Source of the DNA: Nannocystis sp. RBIL2
GTDB lineage: Bacteria; Myxococcota_A; Polyangia; Nannocystales; Nannocystaceae
Length of the DNA: 64,000 bases
Direction: 5' to 3'
Assembly: GCF_026626745.1 (NCBI RefSeq)
Contig: NZ_JAPNJW010000001.1
Location: 4,634,001 to 4,698,000, forward strand
Under the pieces are notes generated by a model that did no database searches, had not been told where the DNA came from, and worked only from the letters and a program-made list of their open reading frames with translations. Numbering within the stretch: the stretch's first letter is position 1; each line of letters opens with the position of its first letter. Below are positions 37,586 to 45,188 of the stretch, in pieces. A program made the position numbers and the translations under genes.

Positions 37586-38140
37586 TGACGGCGAGCGCAT
37601 CGCTCGATCAACAAGTCAAACTGCCGCGTCTTGGCGTCGGTGAGCGGGGCGAAGGAGCTCGCCGTCCCCGTCGACCCATGCAGCTTTGCAGGAAGACTGG
37701 AGCACGAGCCGCTCGACCTTAAGCGCGCTTCAAGGTCGACGGTCGGCGGTTCAAGCACGCGCCCTCCGATGCCGCCTGCGCTCGATCGGCGGTGGGGGAG
37801 CGCACCGGCACCGGAAGACGTGTTCGCCGTCTACGAGCGCAATGTGATCCGGGGCAGCACGCGGGCGGCGATCGCCGCCAAGCGCGAGCGCGGCGAGCGA
37901 GTCAGCCGCTTCGCGCCGTGTGGCGCCGAGCTCGGCCAGGGCGGCGATTTGCAACCCGCGCCAGCGGAACTGCTGGGGCCGAGGTCCCACTGCGCCTCAT
38001 CGGCGCCGAACTGGAGCGCCGGCCAACGCCCGCGTGGCGCGGCACCGGACGACAGTCGCGTGCCTGGTGCGGCGAGCCTAGACGACAGGGACATGAGGTC
38101 CCCGTCGTCTGCGGGCGATGGCTCGGCTGGTCAACAACGA
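37586..38140. other. Gene-poor region with a recombinase remnant
   Basis: 555 bp lacking an intact gene. Apart from the serine-recombinase fragment listed separately, the frames are short or low-complexity. The sequence CTTAAGCGCGCTTCAAG near 37718-37734 contains a near-palindrome of unknown role. Confidence 0.4.
37816..37975 (+). pseudogene. Serine recombinase (resolvase/invertase) fragment
   Basis: The plus-strand frame reads AVYERNVIRGSTRAAIAAKR then ERGERVSRFAPCGAEL. This matches the E-R-x-x-I-x-x-R-T-x-x-A-L-x-x-K-x-x-x-G-x-x-V region after the catalytic domain of large serine recombinases. Neither the catalytic Ser region nor the C-terminal DNA-binding part is present nearby, so this is a decayed remnant. 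It indicates earlier mobile activity in the element. Confidence 0.6.
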
Positions 38141-38548
38141 CTAGCAGTTACTCGTGCAGATGCTTCCGCCCTGCGCTGCGCAGGTGCCGGACTCACGGCA
38201 GTACCGATCATTGTAGTCGGCGATCAGGACATTGGAGATGCCGAAGGCGCCCCACAACGCAGAGAACTGCGCAGCAGACAGCACCCCGACGAACGAGCTG
38301 TAGTCTGCGTGTCCCAGCCCCCCTCCGGCGAACTTCAGGCTCGCCGAAAATGCCCGAATTGCCGTCGGCGACGCGTTCGCCAGCGGATCGACCCCCGCAT
38401 TCGGCGTTCCGGTGAAGAAGGCGGCCCGCCGATTGCTCGGGAGGGCCACGAAGTTGTCCCAGTCGCTCTGCGAGCGGATCAGATCGACTGAGGAATCGCG
38501 CAGCAGTGCGAGCCATTGAGCGGGAGTATCAGCAGTAGCGTTTGCCAT
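38141..38548 (-). CDS. Small protein with Cys-rich C-terminus (possible peptide precursor)
   Basis: 135 residues. An N-terminal roughly 110-residue leader-like, helix-rich part has no signal peptide (MANATADTPAQWLALLRDSS). Aromatic/Gly segments follow (FTGTPNAGVDPLANA, FAGGGLGHADYSSFVG, FSALWGAFGIS), and the last 19 residues hold four Cys (YCRESGTCAAQ, SICTSNC). An abrupt Cys/Ser/Thr-rich tail is the layout of ribosomally made peptide precursors, but no modifying enzyme is adjacent. The neighbour upstream encodes a thioredoxin-fold lipoprotein. No family recognised; ATG 38548 has no strong ribosome site. Confidence 0.65.
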   Translation of the reverse strand: MANATADTPAQWLALLRDSSVDLIRSQSDWDNFVALPSNRRAAFFTGTPNAGVDPLANASPTAIRAFSASLKFAGGGLGHADYSSFVGVLSAAQFSALWGAFGISNVLIADYNDRYCRESGTCAAQGGSICTSNC

Positions 38549-38705
38549 GAGAATTTCCAGATCCTGGTTGTCGATGATGCTCGCGCCTCATCAGGAGGAG
38601 CGGGACACCATCGGTTGGCCAAAGATGTAGCGGGCCCAAAAGTCGGTTCAAGGGCTAAACTCGCCCCAAAGAGGTGCGTTCTATCGCCAACTCCGGTTGG
38701 GTCTG

Positions 38706-39986
38706 CTAGCCCCGCGGCTGGCTCGGTAGCCGTTCGTCGAGAACGGCGCGCACCGACGACCACGCACTCTCTCGAGCAACGATCGTCCCCACGGGATCGA
38801 TGAGCACATACGCGGGCAAGGCATCGACGCGGTAGAGCGACTGCGCAGCCTTGTCGGCGTCGATGAGCTGGGACCATGACATCGCGTGGTCGTGGACGAA
38901 GTTTCGCGCGGCCTCGTCGAGCTCGCCATCATGCACGCCGACAATCTCGAGGCCTCGCGGACCGAGCTCGCGCTGAGCTCGCGTCAGCTCAGGGGCCGCT
39001 CGAACGCAGGGTTGGCACCACGGCGCCCAGAAGTCGAGTACGACCCACTTTCCGCGGAACTCGGCGAGCTCGCGCGCCCGCCCGGTGAGGTCGGGGAGGC
39101 GCAGCGGTGGGGCTGGGAAGCCCGGCCGGACATCAGGTCGTGGGGGCCGCTCTTCCGCGAGCGGGGTGAGCGTCAACGTTGCCCCATCGCTCGCTACTCC
39201 GAGCTCATAACCGCGTCCCCCGAGATGCACATAACGCTCCCGCAGGGTGTAGCGCTCTGGCGAGAGAGGATCTTCGGTCAGGTCGAGATGACCGTCACCG
39301 TCGACGTCGAAGACCACTACCTGGTAGTCGCGGCCGTAGACGCCGCTGTCCCCGAGCAAGGCGAAGGCGTACTCGCGGTCTTCGAGCTTCGCAGCGCCTC
39401 GCCGCAATGTCTGGTCGGACTTCCACACGCTGAAAGGCGTCGAATCCTTCGGCCTTGGTGCGCGGAGCTCGAACACGATGACGGGCGCGGGAGCTGTTCC
39501 TGGCTCGCTACCCCGCTCGGCGGGGTCCGGTTCGAGGACAACCGTTGGAAGGCCGTTGTCGGCGACGAAGTGCCGAGGACGTTCATCCTGGAGGTCGCCG
39601 TCGCCGTCGAGGTCGACAAATAGGCGGTAGCCCAGCTGCTCATCGCCGTCGACGATGAAGCTGCGATTGCTGCCGTCGAGGACCACGTTGAAGCCGTACA
39701 GAGCGGGCTGGCGCAGGTCCGCGGGCTTGACTCGAACCGGGACAAGGCGATCTTTCAACGGGATGATGGTCTCGCGGTACTTCTCCTCGGAGCTCAGCGG
39801 CAGTGCCGCAAAGCGGTCGAGCCGCTGCGGAGCGTCGGTCTTGAACTCGGCGGGCCCCCTCGGGGGGGGCGCACGCTCCGCAGATTTCGTCGGGAGCGCG
39901 GGCGCAGGCGTGGTCTCGGGTGGGCTGTACCCGCCGCCGCTGTTGCAGGCGGCGAGCGCAAGGACGGCGAGGGTGGCGACACGCAC
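38706..39986 (-). CDS. TlpA/thioredoxin-like lipoprotein with EF-hand-type repeats
   Basis: 426 residues from GTG 39986, giving a signal peptide with lipobox LALAAC (Cys about 14). The mature N-terminal half has two Ca-binding-like loops (DLDGDGDLQDERP and DVDGDGHLDLTEDPLS). The C-terminal 150 residues are a TlpA/ResA-type thioredoxin domain: PGFPAPPLRLPDLTG, WVVLDFWAPWCQPCVRAAPEL (CxxC active site), EIVGVHDGELDE and DALPAYVLIDPVGTIVAR with the cis-Pro. A periplasmic disulfide reductase or extracytoplasmic redox protein is likely. The longer open frame to 40271 is not coding-like. Confidence 0.85.
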   Translation of the reverse strand: MRVATLAVLALAACNSGGGYSPPETTPAPALPTKSAERAPPPRGPAEFKTDAPQRLDRFAALPLSSEEKYRETIIPLKDRLVPVRVKPADLRQPALYGFNVVLDGSNRSFIVDGDEQLGYRLFVDLDGDGDLQDERPRHFVADNGLPTVVLEPDPAERGSEPGTAPAPVIVFELRAPRPKDSTPFSVWKSDQTLRRGAAKLEDREYAFALLGDSGVYGRDYQVVVFDVDGDGHLDLTEDPLSPERYTLRERYVHLGGRGYELGVASDGATLTLTPLAEERPPRPDVRPGFPAPPLRLPDLTGRARELAEFRGKWVVLDFWAPWCQPCVRAAPELTRAQRELGPRGLEIVGVHDGELDEAARNFVHDHAMSWSQLIDADKAAQSLYRVDALPAYVLIDPVGTIVARESAWSSVRAVLDERLPSQPRG

Positions 39987-40188
39987 GGGGCAAGCGTAGA
40001 GGCCCCGCGATGCTCTGTCAGCCCGTTGCCGCATCAGCAGCGGTCGGATTCGCCGCCGCGGCTTGCGGGGTTGCCGCGGTAGGCGCGCCGCTTCTCGGAG
40101 CTGCGGATCTGCGTGGGCGGCTGCTCCAGCGACGGCGAGTACGGGGACGGGGCGAGCTGCGATCCCCACACCACCGCTTGGCGAAGTT

Positions 40189-40377
40189 TTAGCTGGTCGA
40201 CGGCCCTGGCGGCTCTGCCGAGCCCGTCCCGTCCGACATCGGGGCGAGCGGCAACAACCCCAGTGCGTCACCCAGTGATTGCGGCAGCTTCGGCCCCTTC
40301 AGCAAGTCGAATCCTTCCTGCTCGACCTCCTGCCGCGTCCTCGGCCGGATAAGCTCGGCGGCACGTCGAAGCGTCAC
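40189..40377 (-). CDS. Short hypothetical ORF
   Basis: 62 residues, GTG start (TLRRAAELIRPRTRQEVEQ). The composition is more protein-like than surrounding frames and ends with a Gly/Ser/Pro tail. No domain recognised. It may be a fragment of a decayed gene rather than a functional one. Confidence 0.3.
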   Translation of the reverse strand: MTLRRAAELIRPRTRQEVEQEGFDLLKGPKLPQSLGDALGLLPLAPMSDGTGSAEPPGPSTS

Positions 40378-40452
40378 GCTGAAAGCGTGGACGTCCCGGC
40401 GCAGGGCGCCGCGGCCACGCCGACGCCGCGTTCGGTGCGGCGGTCGACCTCC

Positions 40453-40485
40453 GGGGTGAGCGCGGGTGTCGTCGCCGCCCTGGGC
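40453..40485 (+). repeat. 33-bp direct repeat, copy 1
   Basis: GGGGTGAGCGCGGGTGTCGT... is identical over 33 bp to 41722-41754, and similarity extends about 25 bp further upstream. In copy 2 the sequence leads into a kinase HRDIKPAN remnant, so both copies probably derive from the same kinase gene. Confidence 0.75.
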
Positions 40486-40709
40486 GTGGGTCTCGTGGGT
40501 CGCCGGTGCGCGTGGGCGCGTCCGCCGGAGGGCCGAGGTCGAGCCCCACGACGGCGCGCGCCGGGGCCGGCGTCCTCCTGCGCGACGGGTTTATTAAAAC
40601 CTCGCTGGGGCTTTTTTGGAGCTTTTCCGGCGACGCCGCGCTCGCCGCTCGCCGCCGGGAATCTGTTGTCGTCCGCTTGTGGTCTGCCGAGCCTTTGCCA
40701 TGGCGGGAT

Positions 40710-41333
40710 ATGCTCTCCGAACTCTTCATCGCCGTTTCGCTCTTCGCGGCGGCCGCTTCCAGTCCCGCGCCCGCCACGCCGGACGAGTTTTCGGACAGCC
40801 TCCAGGCGCCGGTGGACTTCTCGGCCGATGCGGTGACCGCCGCCGTCGACCTTTCCGAGGGCGTGAACATCGAGATTGCCTACGAGCTCGAGGGCGTGGG
40901 GCACGTGAGGCTCGCGGGGCATGGTGAGCTCGACGGGTGGGCGACCTTCATCCTGCTCGTGGACGACACCACCATCCTCGACTTCGGCGGCGAGTTGGCC
41001 GAGCTACCCGAGCAAACCTGGAAGACATTAAATACCGAGTACCTCGCTACGCTCGGGCACGAGGAGGCGGTCTCTCTCTTCAACAGCCTCGTCCAGGTCT
41101 GGACCACGTCGGAGGTCGAGCAGGCTCTCGCGGACGCTGCGGAGGCGGCGCCCTCGCGCTCGGTGCTGTGCGATGTCGCCGGCGGGCTCAGTGGCGGGTC
41201 GATCGGGGTAGCCGCCGGCGCCCGCTGCTGGTGGTTCTTCAAGAAGTTCAAGACGTGTAAAAAGGTTGGGGTCGGTATCGCCACATCCGTCTTCGGCTAC
41301 ATCAAGGACAAATGCGAAGGCGCACAGAATTAG
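40710..41333 (+). CDS. Secreted protein with basic, Cys-containing C-terminus
   Basis: 207 residues from ATG 40710, preceded by GGCGGGAT. A signal peptide of about 20 residues (MLSELFIAVSLFAAAASSPA) precedes an acidic globular part (about 25-150: DEFSDSLQAPVDFSADAV, GHVRLAGHGELDGWATFILL, LGHEEAVSLFNSLVQVW) and a C-terminal stretch with Gly/Ala-rich helix, Trp-Trp and clustered Lys (GGSIGVAAGARCWWFFKKFK, CKKVGVGIATSVFGYIKDKC). The C-terminal roughly 50 residues resemble a processed cationic peptide. The next gene overlaps it and encodes a small membrane protein. Function unknown; a bacteriocin-like role is only a hypothesis. Confidence 0.7.
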   Translation: MLSELFIAVSLFAAAASSPAPATPDEFSDSLQAPVDFSADAVTAAVDLSEGVNIEIAYELEGVGHVRLAGHGELDGWATFILLVDDTTILDFGGELAELPEQTWKTLNTEYLATLGHEEAVSLFNSLVQVWTTSEVEQALADAAEAAPSRSVLCDVAGGLSGGSIGVAAGARCWWFFKKFKTCKKVGVGIATSVFGYIKDKCEGAQN

Positions 41334-41647
41334 TGCCGCTCAAGGCGCCTCTACCGCCGCAGCGATTCGGTTTCTTGCCGACCCGGGAATTCTGGGAGCT
41401 CGCGTTCTTCACGCCATTCTGGCCGTTGTGCGTGGTGGGCTACATCTGCCTGATCGCGGCGCTCGCCTATCTTCTGGGCGTCAGCGTCAGCGATTTCCTG
41501 TGGTGGCACCATGTGTTGCTAGCCATCGCCCTCACCGAAGTTTGGAGCGGCATCGTTGAGCTCTGTTGTCGGCGAGCGTTGCGAAGATGGAGCAGGCCGC
41601 GCGCGTTGCGACGCGCGCGGGACGAGGTCTTGAACGGCGGCGGATGA
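41312..41647 (+). CDS. Small membrane protein overlapping the secreted-protein gene
   Basis: 111 residues. ATG 41312 lies 22 bp inside the upstream gene in another frame, so translation is coupled. Two TM helices (FFTPFWPLCVVGYICLIAAL and HHVLLAIALTEVWSGIVELC) and an Arg-rich cytoplasmic-type tail (RRALRRWSRPRALRRARDEV). No family recognised. The pairing of a secreted cationic protein with a two-helix membrane protein recalls toxin-immunity pairs. Confidence 0.65.
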   Translation: MRRRTELVPLKAPLPPQRFGFLPTREFWELAFFTPFWPLCVVGYICLIAALAYLLGVSVSDFLWWHHVLLAIALTEVWSGIVELCCRRALRRWSRPRALRRARDEVLNGGG

Positions 41648-41699
41648 ACGTCCAGCGCTCGAGGGGCGCGAGCACGTCCTCGAGGTCGGCCGCCGCGTG

Positions 41700-41990
41700 T
41701 TCGGTACAGCGGTGGGCCCTGGGGGTGAGCGCGGGTGTCGTCGCCGCCCTGGGCACGGGTGTGCTTCACCGCGACATCAAGCCGGCCAACTGCATGGTCT
41801 CGCCCGAGGGCCACGTGAAGCTCATCGACCTCGGCGCGATCAAGCCGCTGGACCTGAAACTGCGGGCGACGACGGCGGGGTCCTCGTCGGCTCGCACGCA
41901 TACGTGGCCCCCGCGCGCGCCCGCGACCATTCTGCGCCGCACGGATGTCTGAGGGGCAGATTAGAAATCCCGGCCCTGTTCTCGGATGTC
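41700..41990 (+). pseudogene. Ser/Thr kinase remnant with frameshift
   Basis: One frame reads GVSAGVVAALGTGVLHRDIK, PANCMVSPEGHVKLIDLGAI and KPLDLKLRATTAG: the catalytic loop and DFG-like (DLG) segment of a Hanks-type kinase. After TTAG the P+1/APE-like continuation (GSHAYVAPARA) is in the next frame, so a frameshift interrupts it. N- and C-terminal lobes are missing. Confidence 0.7.
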
Positions 41991-42597
41991 TCAAGAGACA
42001 GCCATGGAAATCGGGCGGAGGCCCTCGACTGTCCTCGGGGACAGATTTAGATCGGGCCCGCGCGCGGCCGCCCTGCCGGGCTTTGTCGTGATCACGACAA
42101 ACGCCGGTTCAAGAGTGCGCACAGCGCTGCCCGCTCGCGCTCGGCGGTCCACCAGCTCGAGCTCGGCCAGGACCTCGCAAGCGTCGGCGTGATCGTCGGC
42201 CGCCTGGCCGTGGCTGCCCGCGCGCGCCTCGGCGCCACGTCGTGGTGGGTCCGGCACGCCAGCACCTTGATCGCCCGCGCGCTCGGCACGGCCATGAGCG
42301 GGGCAAGGCACCCCGCGAAGCCGCGGACTAAGCCCAGTCGTGGAAGCGCGCCCAACCAGGCGGCCGGCCCGGAGGGGCGACAGCGCTCAACCGGATGTCC
42401 GAAAGGACACCACTGGATGTCCCCAAAGACATCCACTGATGTCTTAAGGGACATCCCAAGAAATCCCGCGGATGTCCTTCGAGACAGCAACACGAGCGCC
42501 AGCGTCCCCGGCCCCGAAGATGGTCAGTCGGCGCGCCTGCTGAAATTCTTTCGGGCCGCGTATGGCCTCTCGGAGCGGCGTGCTACGGTGCCTCGTC
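41991..42597. other. Repeat-rich region with coding debris
   Basis: No intact gene. On the minus strand about 42060-42330, two frames share a plausible protein that is broken by frameshifts (EVLAELELVDRRARAG, FVVITTKPG, KVLACRTHHDVAPRRA). Palindrome copies occur at about 41985-42001, 42030-42046 and four times at 42394-42488. Confidence 0.45.
42394..42488. repeat. Array of four TGTCC-type palindromes
   Basis: GATGTCC-gaaa-GGACAC (42394), GGATGT-ccccaaag-ACATCC (42415-42434), GATGTC-ttaagg-GACATC (42438-42455) and GGATGTCC-ttcg-AGACAGC (42470-42488) lie within 95 bp. This is the densest non-coding cluster of the dispersed family. Confidence 0.8.
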
Positions 42598-43380
42598 GTG
42601 AAGGTGTTGGATGTGATCTGGGCGATCCTACGCGGGATCTTCTGGGGGATCGTCGATGACTCCCTGTTCAACGACGGCAAGGGCCCGGACCAGAAGGAGC
42701 GCCCGTGGTGGGAGGAGCAACCCCCTCGCGCCGAGCCACCCGCTGGTGACCACGTCCCGAAGGACAACCCTGCCCCGAAGGACCGAGCAGCGGCGCCAGG
42801 CTGGTGGGCCGCGCCCGCGCCGCCCACGTCGCCGCCCACCGTCAAGGTCGAGACGGACGCGGGCACGTTCGTCGCCGCGACTTCCTTCTCCGGCCACCAC
42901 CTGATGGGCATCCGCCGGGTCGAAAGTCCGCGGCAAGAAGGCGAGAGCCGTCGTCGCCGTCGCGCACCGAGAACGGAGGCGCGCCTGGACAACCCGACGG
43001 ACTCGACCGCGATCGACTCCGCCCAGGTCGAACTGCGCGCGCAGGAGCCCGAGGTCCCGCAAGTCACGCGCGTCGACGTCGAGCTGCGCCCGCGCGAACC
43101 CGACGTCCCTCAGGCCGAGCCCACCACCTCGCTGGCCCTCGCAGCACCTACCAGGCTGACCACCGCCGAGCCCACGCCCACGCGCGTCGGCGCAGGTCGC
43201 GACGCCGCAGTCCCGATCGAACCTGGCGAGGAGCCGCGCGTCGCTCGAGCCCGACGCGTGCGAAGCCGACTCGGACCGCCGGGTGCTCGAGCCGCGCCGC
43301 AGTTGGTGACCACGCTCGCCACGAGGCTCGCCCTGACGGCGTGCTCACCCGCGCTGAGCGTGGCGAAGAAGCGCGCATGA
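42598..43380 (+). CDS. Hypothetical protein with amphipathic N-terminal helix
   Basis: 260 residues from GTG 42598 (VKVLDVIWAILRGIFWGIVDD); the frame is open from 42562. The N-terminal helix may be membrane-associated. It is followed by a Pro/Lys/Glu-rich stretch with Trp (KERPWWEEQPPR, APGWWAAP), a short strand region (TVKVETDAGTFVAATSF) and a long Arg/Pro/Glu/Thr-rich tail of low complexity. Whether it is functional is uncertain. It precedes the integrase gene on the same strand. Confidence 0.45.
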   Translation: MKVLDVIWAILRGIFWGIVDDSLFNDGKGPDQKERPWWEEQPPRAEPPAGDHVPKDNPAPKDRAAAPGWWAAPAPPTSPPTVKVETDAGTFVAATSFSGHHLMGIRRVESPRQEGESRRRRRAPRTEARLDNPTDSTAIDSAQVELRAQEPEVPQVTRVDVELRPREPDVPQAEPTTSLALAAPTRLTTAEPTPTRVGAGRDAAVPIEPGEEPRVARARRVRSRLGPPGARAAPQLVTTLATRLALTACSPALSVAKKRA

Positions 43381-43517
43381 CAGCCGACGCGTAGCGCTCA
43401 CCTCGAGCGCGAGGAATCAACCTGTCTCAAAGGCCATGGTCATGGCCCACCGTTCCGAGCGTCCGAGCTCGAGCGATGGCGCCTGCCCGGAGGATGACGC
43501 GTGAAGGGAGGTGGACG

Positions 43518-44933
43518 ATGAAGCGGAGCGCCGAGGACCCAGCGGACCAGCCCCCACTCGTCCTCTACATCCCAGATCTCGCCCGCGCTCTCGGCCGCTC
43601 CGAGAAGGCGATCAAGAACGCCGTCTACCGCGGCGCCCTCCCGACCCCGCGGCGGGTGGCCGGCCGGCTTGCCTGGACGCGCGAAGACGTGCTCTCCTTC
43701 CTCGCGGAGAGCCACAGCGCATCGCAGCAAGCGAAGCGCCAAGTGAAGATCACTGCCCGACCCCATCCGCGCGACAAGCACCGCATGCAGGTCACCTTCA
43801 CTCTGCCCTCCACCGACGGGAGCCGGAAACGGCCCCGCAGAACCGCGCCCGCCGGCATGGACCGCGCGGCCGCGATCGCGTGGGGTCATCGGATGTTGAA
43901 TGACGTGCTGCGGGAGCACATGGCGACCACGCCCGCGAGAGAGGAGCCCCCGCCCCCTGAACCCAAGCCGATCCCAAGGACCCCGGATTCCAGCGCGCTG
44001 ACCCTGGCTGAATTCTGGCTCGACGACGTCGAGAGCTATCTCGAGACGCTCGCGCCCGGCTCGCGGAAGGGGTGGCGACAGATCTGGCGCGACCACATCG
44101 CACCGGTGCTGGGCGAGCTGCCGCTCGACGCGATCCGTCGCCCCGAGGTCTTGAAGCTCCGGCGCAAGATCAAGCCGCTCGCCACCGCGACCCGCAACGC
44201 CATCATCTCCAAGGTCCGCAAGCTCCTCGACATGGCGGCCGAGCTCGGTCACCTCGCCGAGGCGCCACGCATCGCCTCCGAGAAGGGGCTGCCCTGCAAG
44301 GAGACCCCGGCCTACACGGCCGAGGAGATCGGGCTGCTGGTCGCAACCGCGAGGTCCCTCAGCCCCGAGCACGTCGCGCTCGTGCTCGTCATGACCGACA
44401 CCTGCCTGCGCGTGTCCGAGGTCTGCGCGCTCCGCTGGGGCGACGTCGACCTCGCCAGGGGCCTCATCACCGTCCGCCACAACTTCTCGGGCGGCGAGCC
44501 CTGGCGGCCGAAGGGCAAGAAGGTCAAGCCGGTCGGCATCACGCCCGACCTCGAGGCCGCGCTCCGAGATCTCCCGCGACGGGGATCTCGCGACCACGTG
44601 TTCGTCCGCGACGAGACCGGCCAGCGCCACACGCGGGCGAGCATCATGTGGCGCATGGGACAGGTCCAGACCCGCGCAGGCTTGCCCGTGTGGACGCCCC
44701 ACAAGTTCCGCCACAGCGGGGTCACCGCCATGGCGGACGCCGGCGCCGACGTCTGGACCATCATGGCCCAGGCGCGACACGCCGACATGAAGACGACGCT
44801 CCGGTACGTCCACACGCGCGACGAAGAGATGGCGCGCCGGGCGGCCGCGGTCGTCGCCAAGCGCGGGACGATGACCACCAAATGGCCACCAACGGCCACC
44901 ATCCCGCAAAACCGGCCGGCAGAGCTCCTTTAG
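43518..44933 (+). CDS. int: Tyrosine recombinase / integrase
   Basis: 471 residues from ATG 43518, preceded by an excellent ribosome site (GGGAGGTGG, 6 bp). An N-terminal HTH_17/excisionase-like module (LYIPDLARALGRSEKAIKNA, RVAGRLAWTREDVLSFL) is fused ahead of a SAM-like core-binding domain (about 160-255) and a catalytic domain. The catalytic set is R298 (CLRVSEV), Lys in the KGKKVKPVGI region, H395-x-x-R398 (HKFRH), H421 (ARHAD) and Y430 (LRYVH). The repeat copy 44949-45126 starts 15 bp after its stop, as expected for an integrase beside its attachment site. Confidence 0.93.
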   Translation: MKRSAEDPADQPPLVLYIPDLARALGRSEKAIKNAVYRGALPTPRRVAGRLAWTREDVLSFLAESHSASQQAKRQVKITARPHPRDKHRMQVTFTLPSTDGSRKRPRRTAPAGMDRAAAIAWGHRMLNDVLREHMATTPAREEPPPPEPKPIPRTPDSSALTLAEFWLDDVESYLETLAPGSRKGWRQIWRDHIAPVLGELPLDAIRRPEVLKLRRKIKPLATATRNAIISKVRKLLDMAAELGHLAEAPRIASEKGLPCKETPAYTAEEIGLLVATARSLSPEHVALVLVMTDTCLRVSEVCALRWGDVDLARGLITVRHNFSGGEPWRPKGKKVKPVGITPDLEAALRDLPRRGSRDHVFVRDETGQRHTRASIMWRMGQVQTRAGLPVWTPHKFRHSGVTAMADAGADVWTIMAQARHADMKTTLRYVHTRDEEMARRAAAVVAKRGTMTTKWPPTATIPQNRPAELL

Positions 44934-44948
44934 AGCCGATCGCGGCGA

Positions 44949-45126
44949 TCGCCGCAATTTCGCCGGCCCGCTTCGCCAAAAACGCCCCCGCTCCGCGAAA
45001 CGCTGGAGATCTCCGAACAGCGGGCGTCGACAGCGAAACGGGCCGGTCCCGCTCGGGCCGCCAGGGCCCGCTCAACTCTGGTCGACGGCCACCCCATGGC
45101 CACCAACTTCTGCGGGTCTGCCGCCG
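44949..45126 (+). repeat. Right copy of the 178-bp direct repeat (putative attR)
   Basis: 44949-45006 is identical to 28448-28505; the remaining 120 bp diverge by roughly 15-20%. It lies just after the integrase stop, in the same orientation as the left copy. Confidence 0.85.
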
Positions 45127-45188
45127 CCCCCCGACATGCCTCCCACGTGGATCACGGCGCGCGCATCCCCGGTCGCTGTGCCGACGCG

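Larger units (their letters stand above)
39987..40709. other. Degenerate region between two gene sets
   Basis: 723 bp without a convincing intact gene. It contains a 62-codon frame (listed), a 33-bp direct repeat shared with the kinase remnant at 41722, and an AT-rich step GGTTTATTAAAACC (40591-40604, a palindrome) followed by CTTTTTTGGAGC. That step could be a terminator or promoter for the secreted-protein gene at 40710. Confidence 0.4.

Noticed and set aside
37631..38491. 286-codon plus-strand ORF
   Set aside because: Crosses the Cys-rich gene in antisense and shows coding signal only in the recombinase remnant.
42394..42488. CRISPR-like array
   Set aside because: The repeated units are variable palindromes with irregular 5-15 bp gaps, not identical direct repeats with uniform unique spacers; no cas genes.
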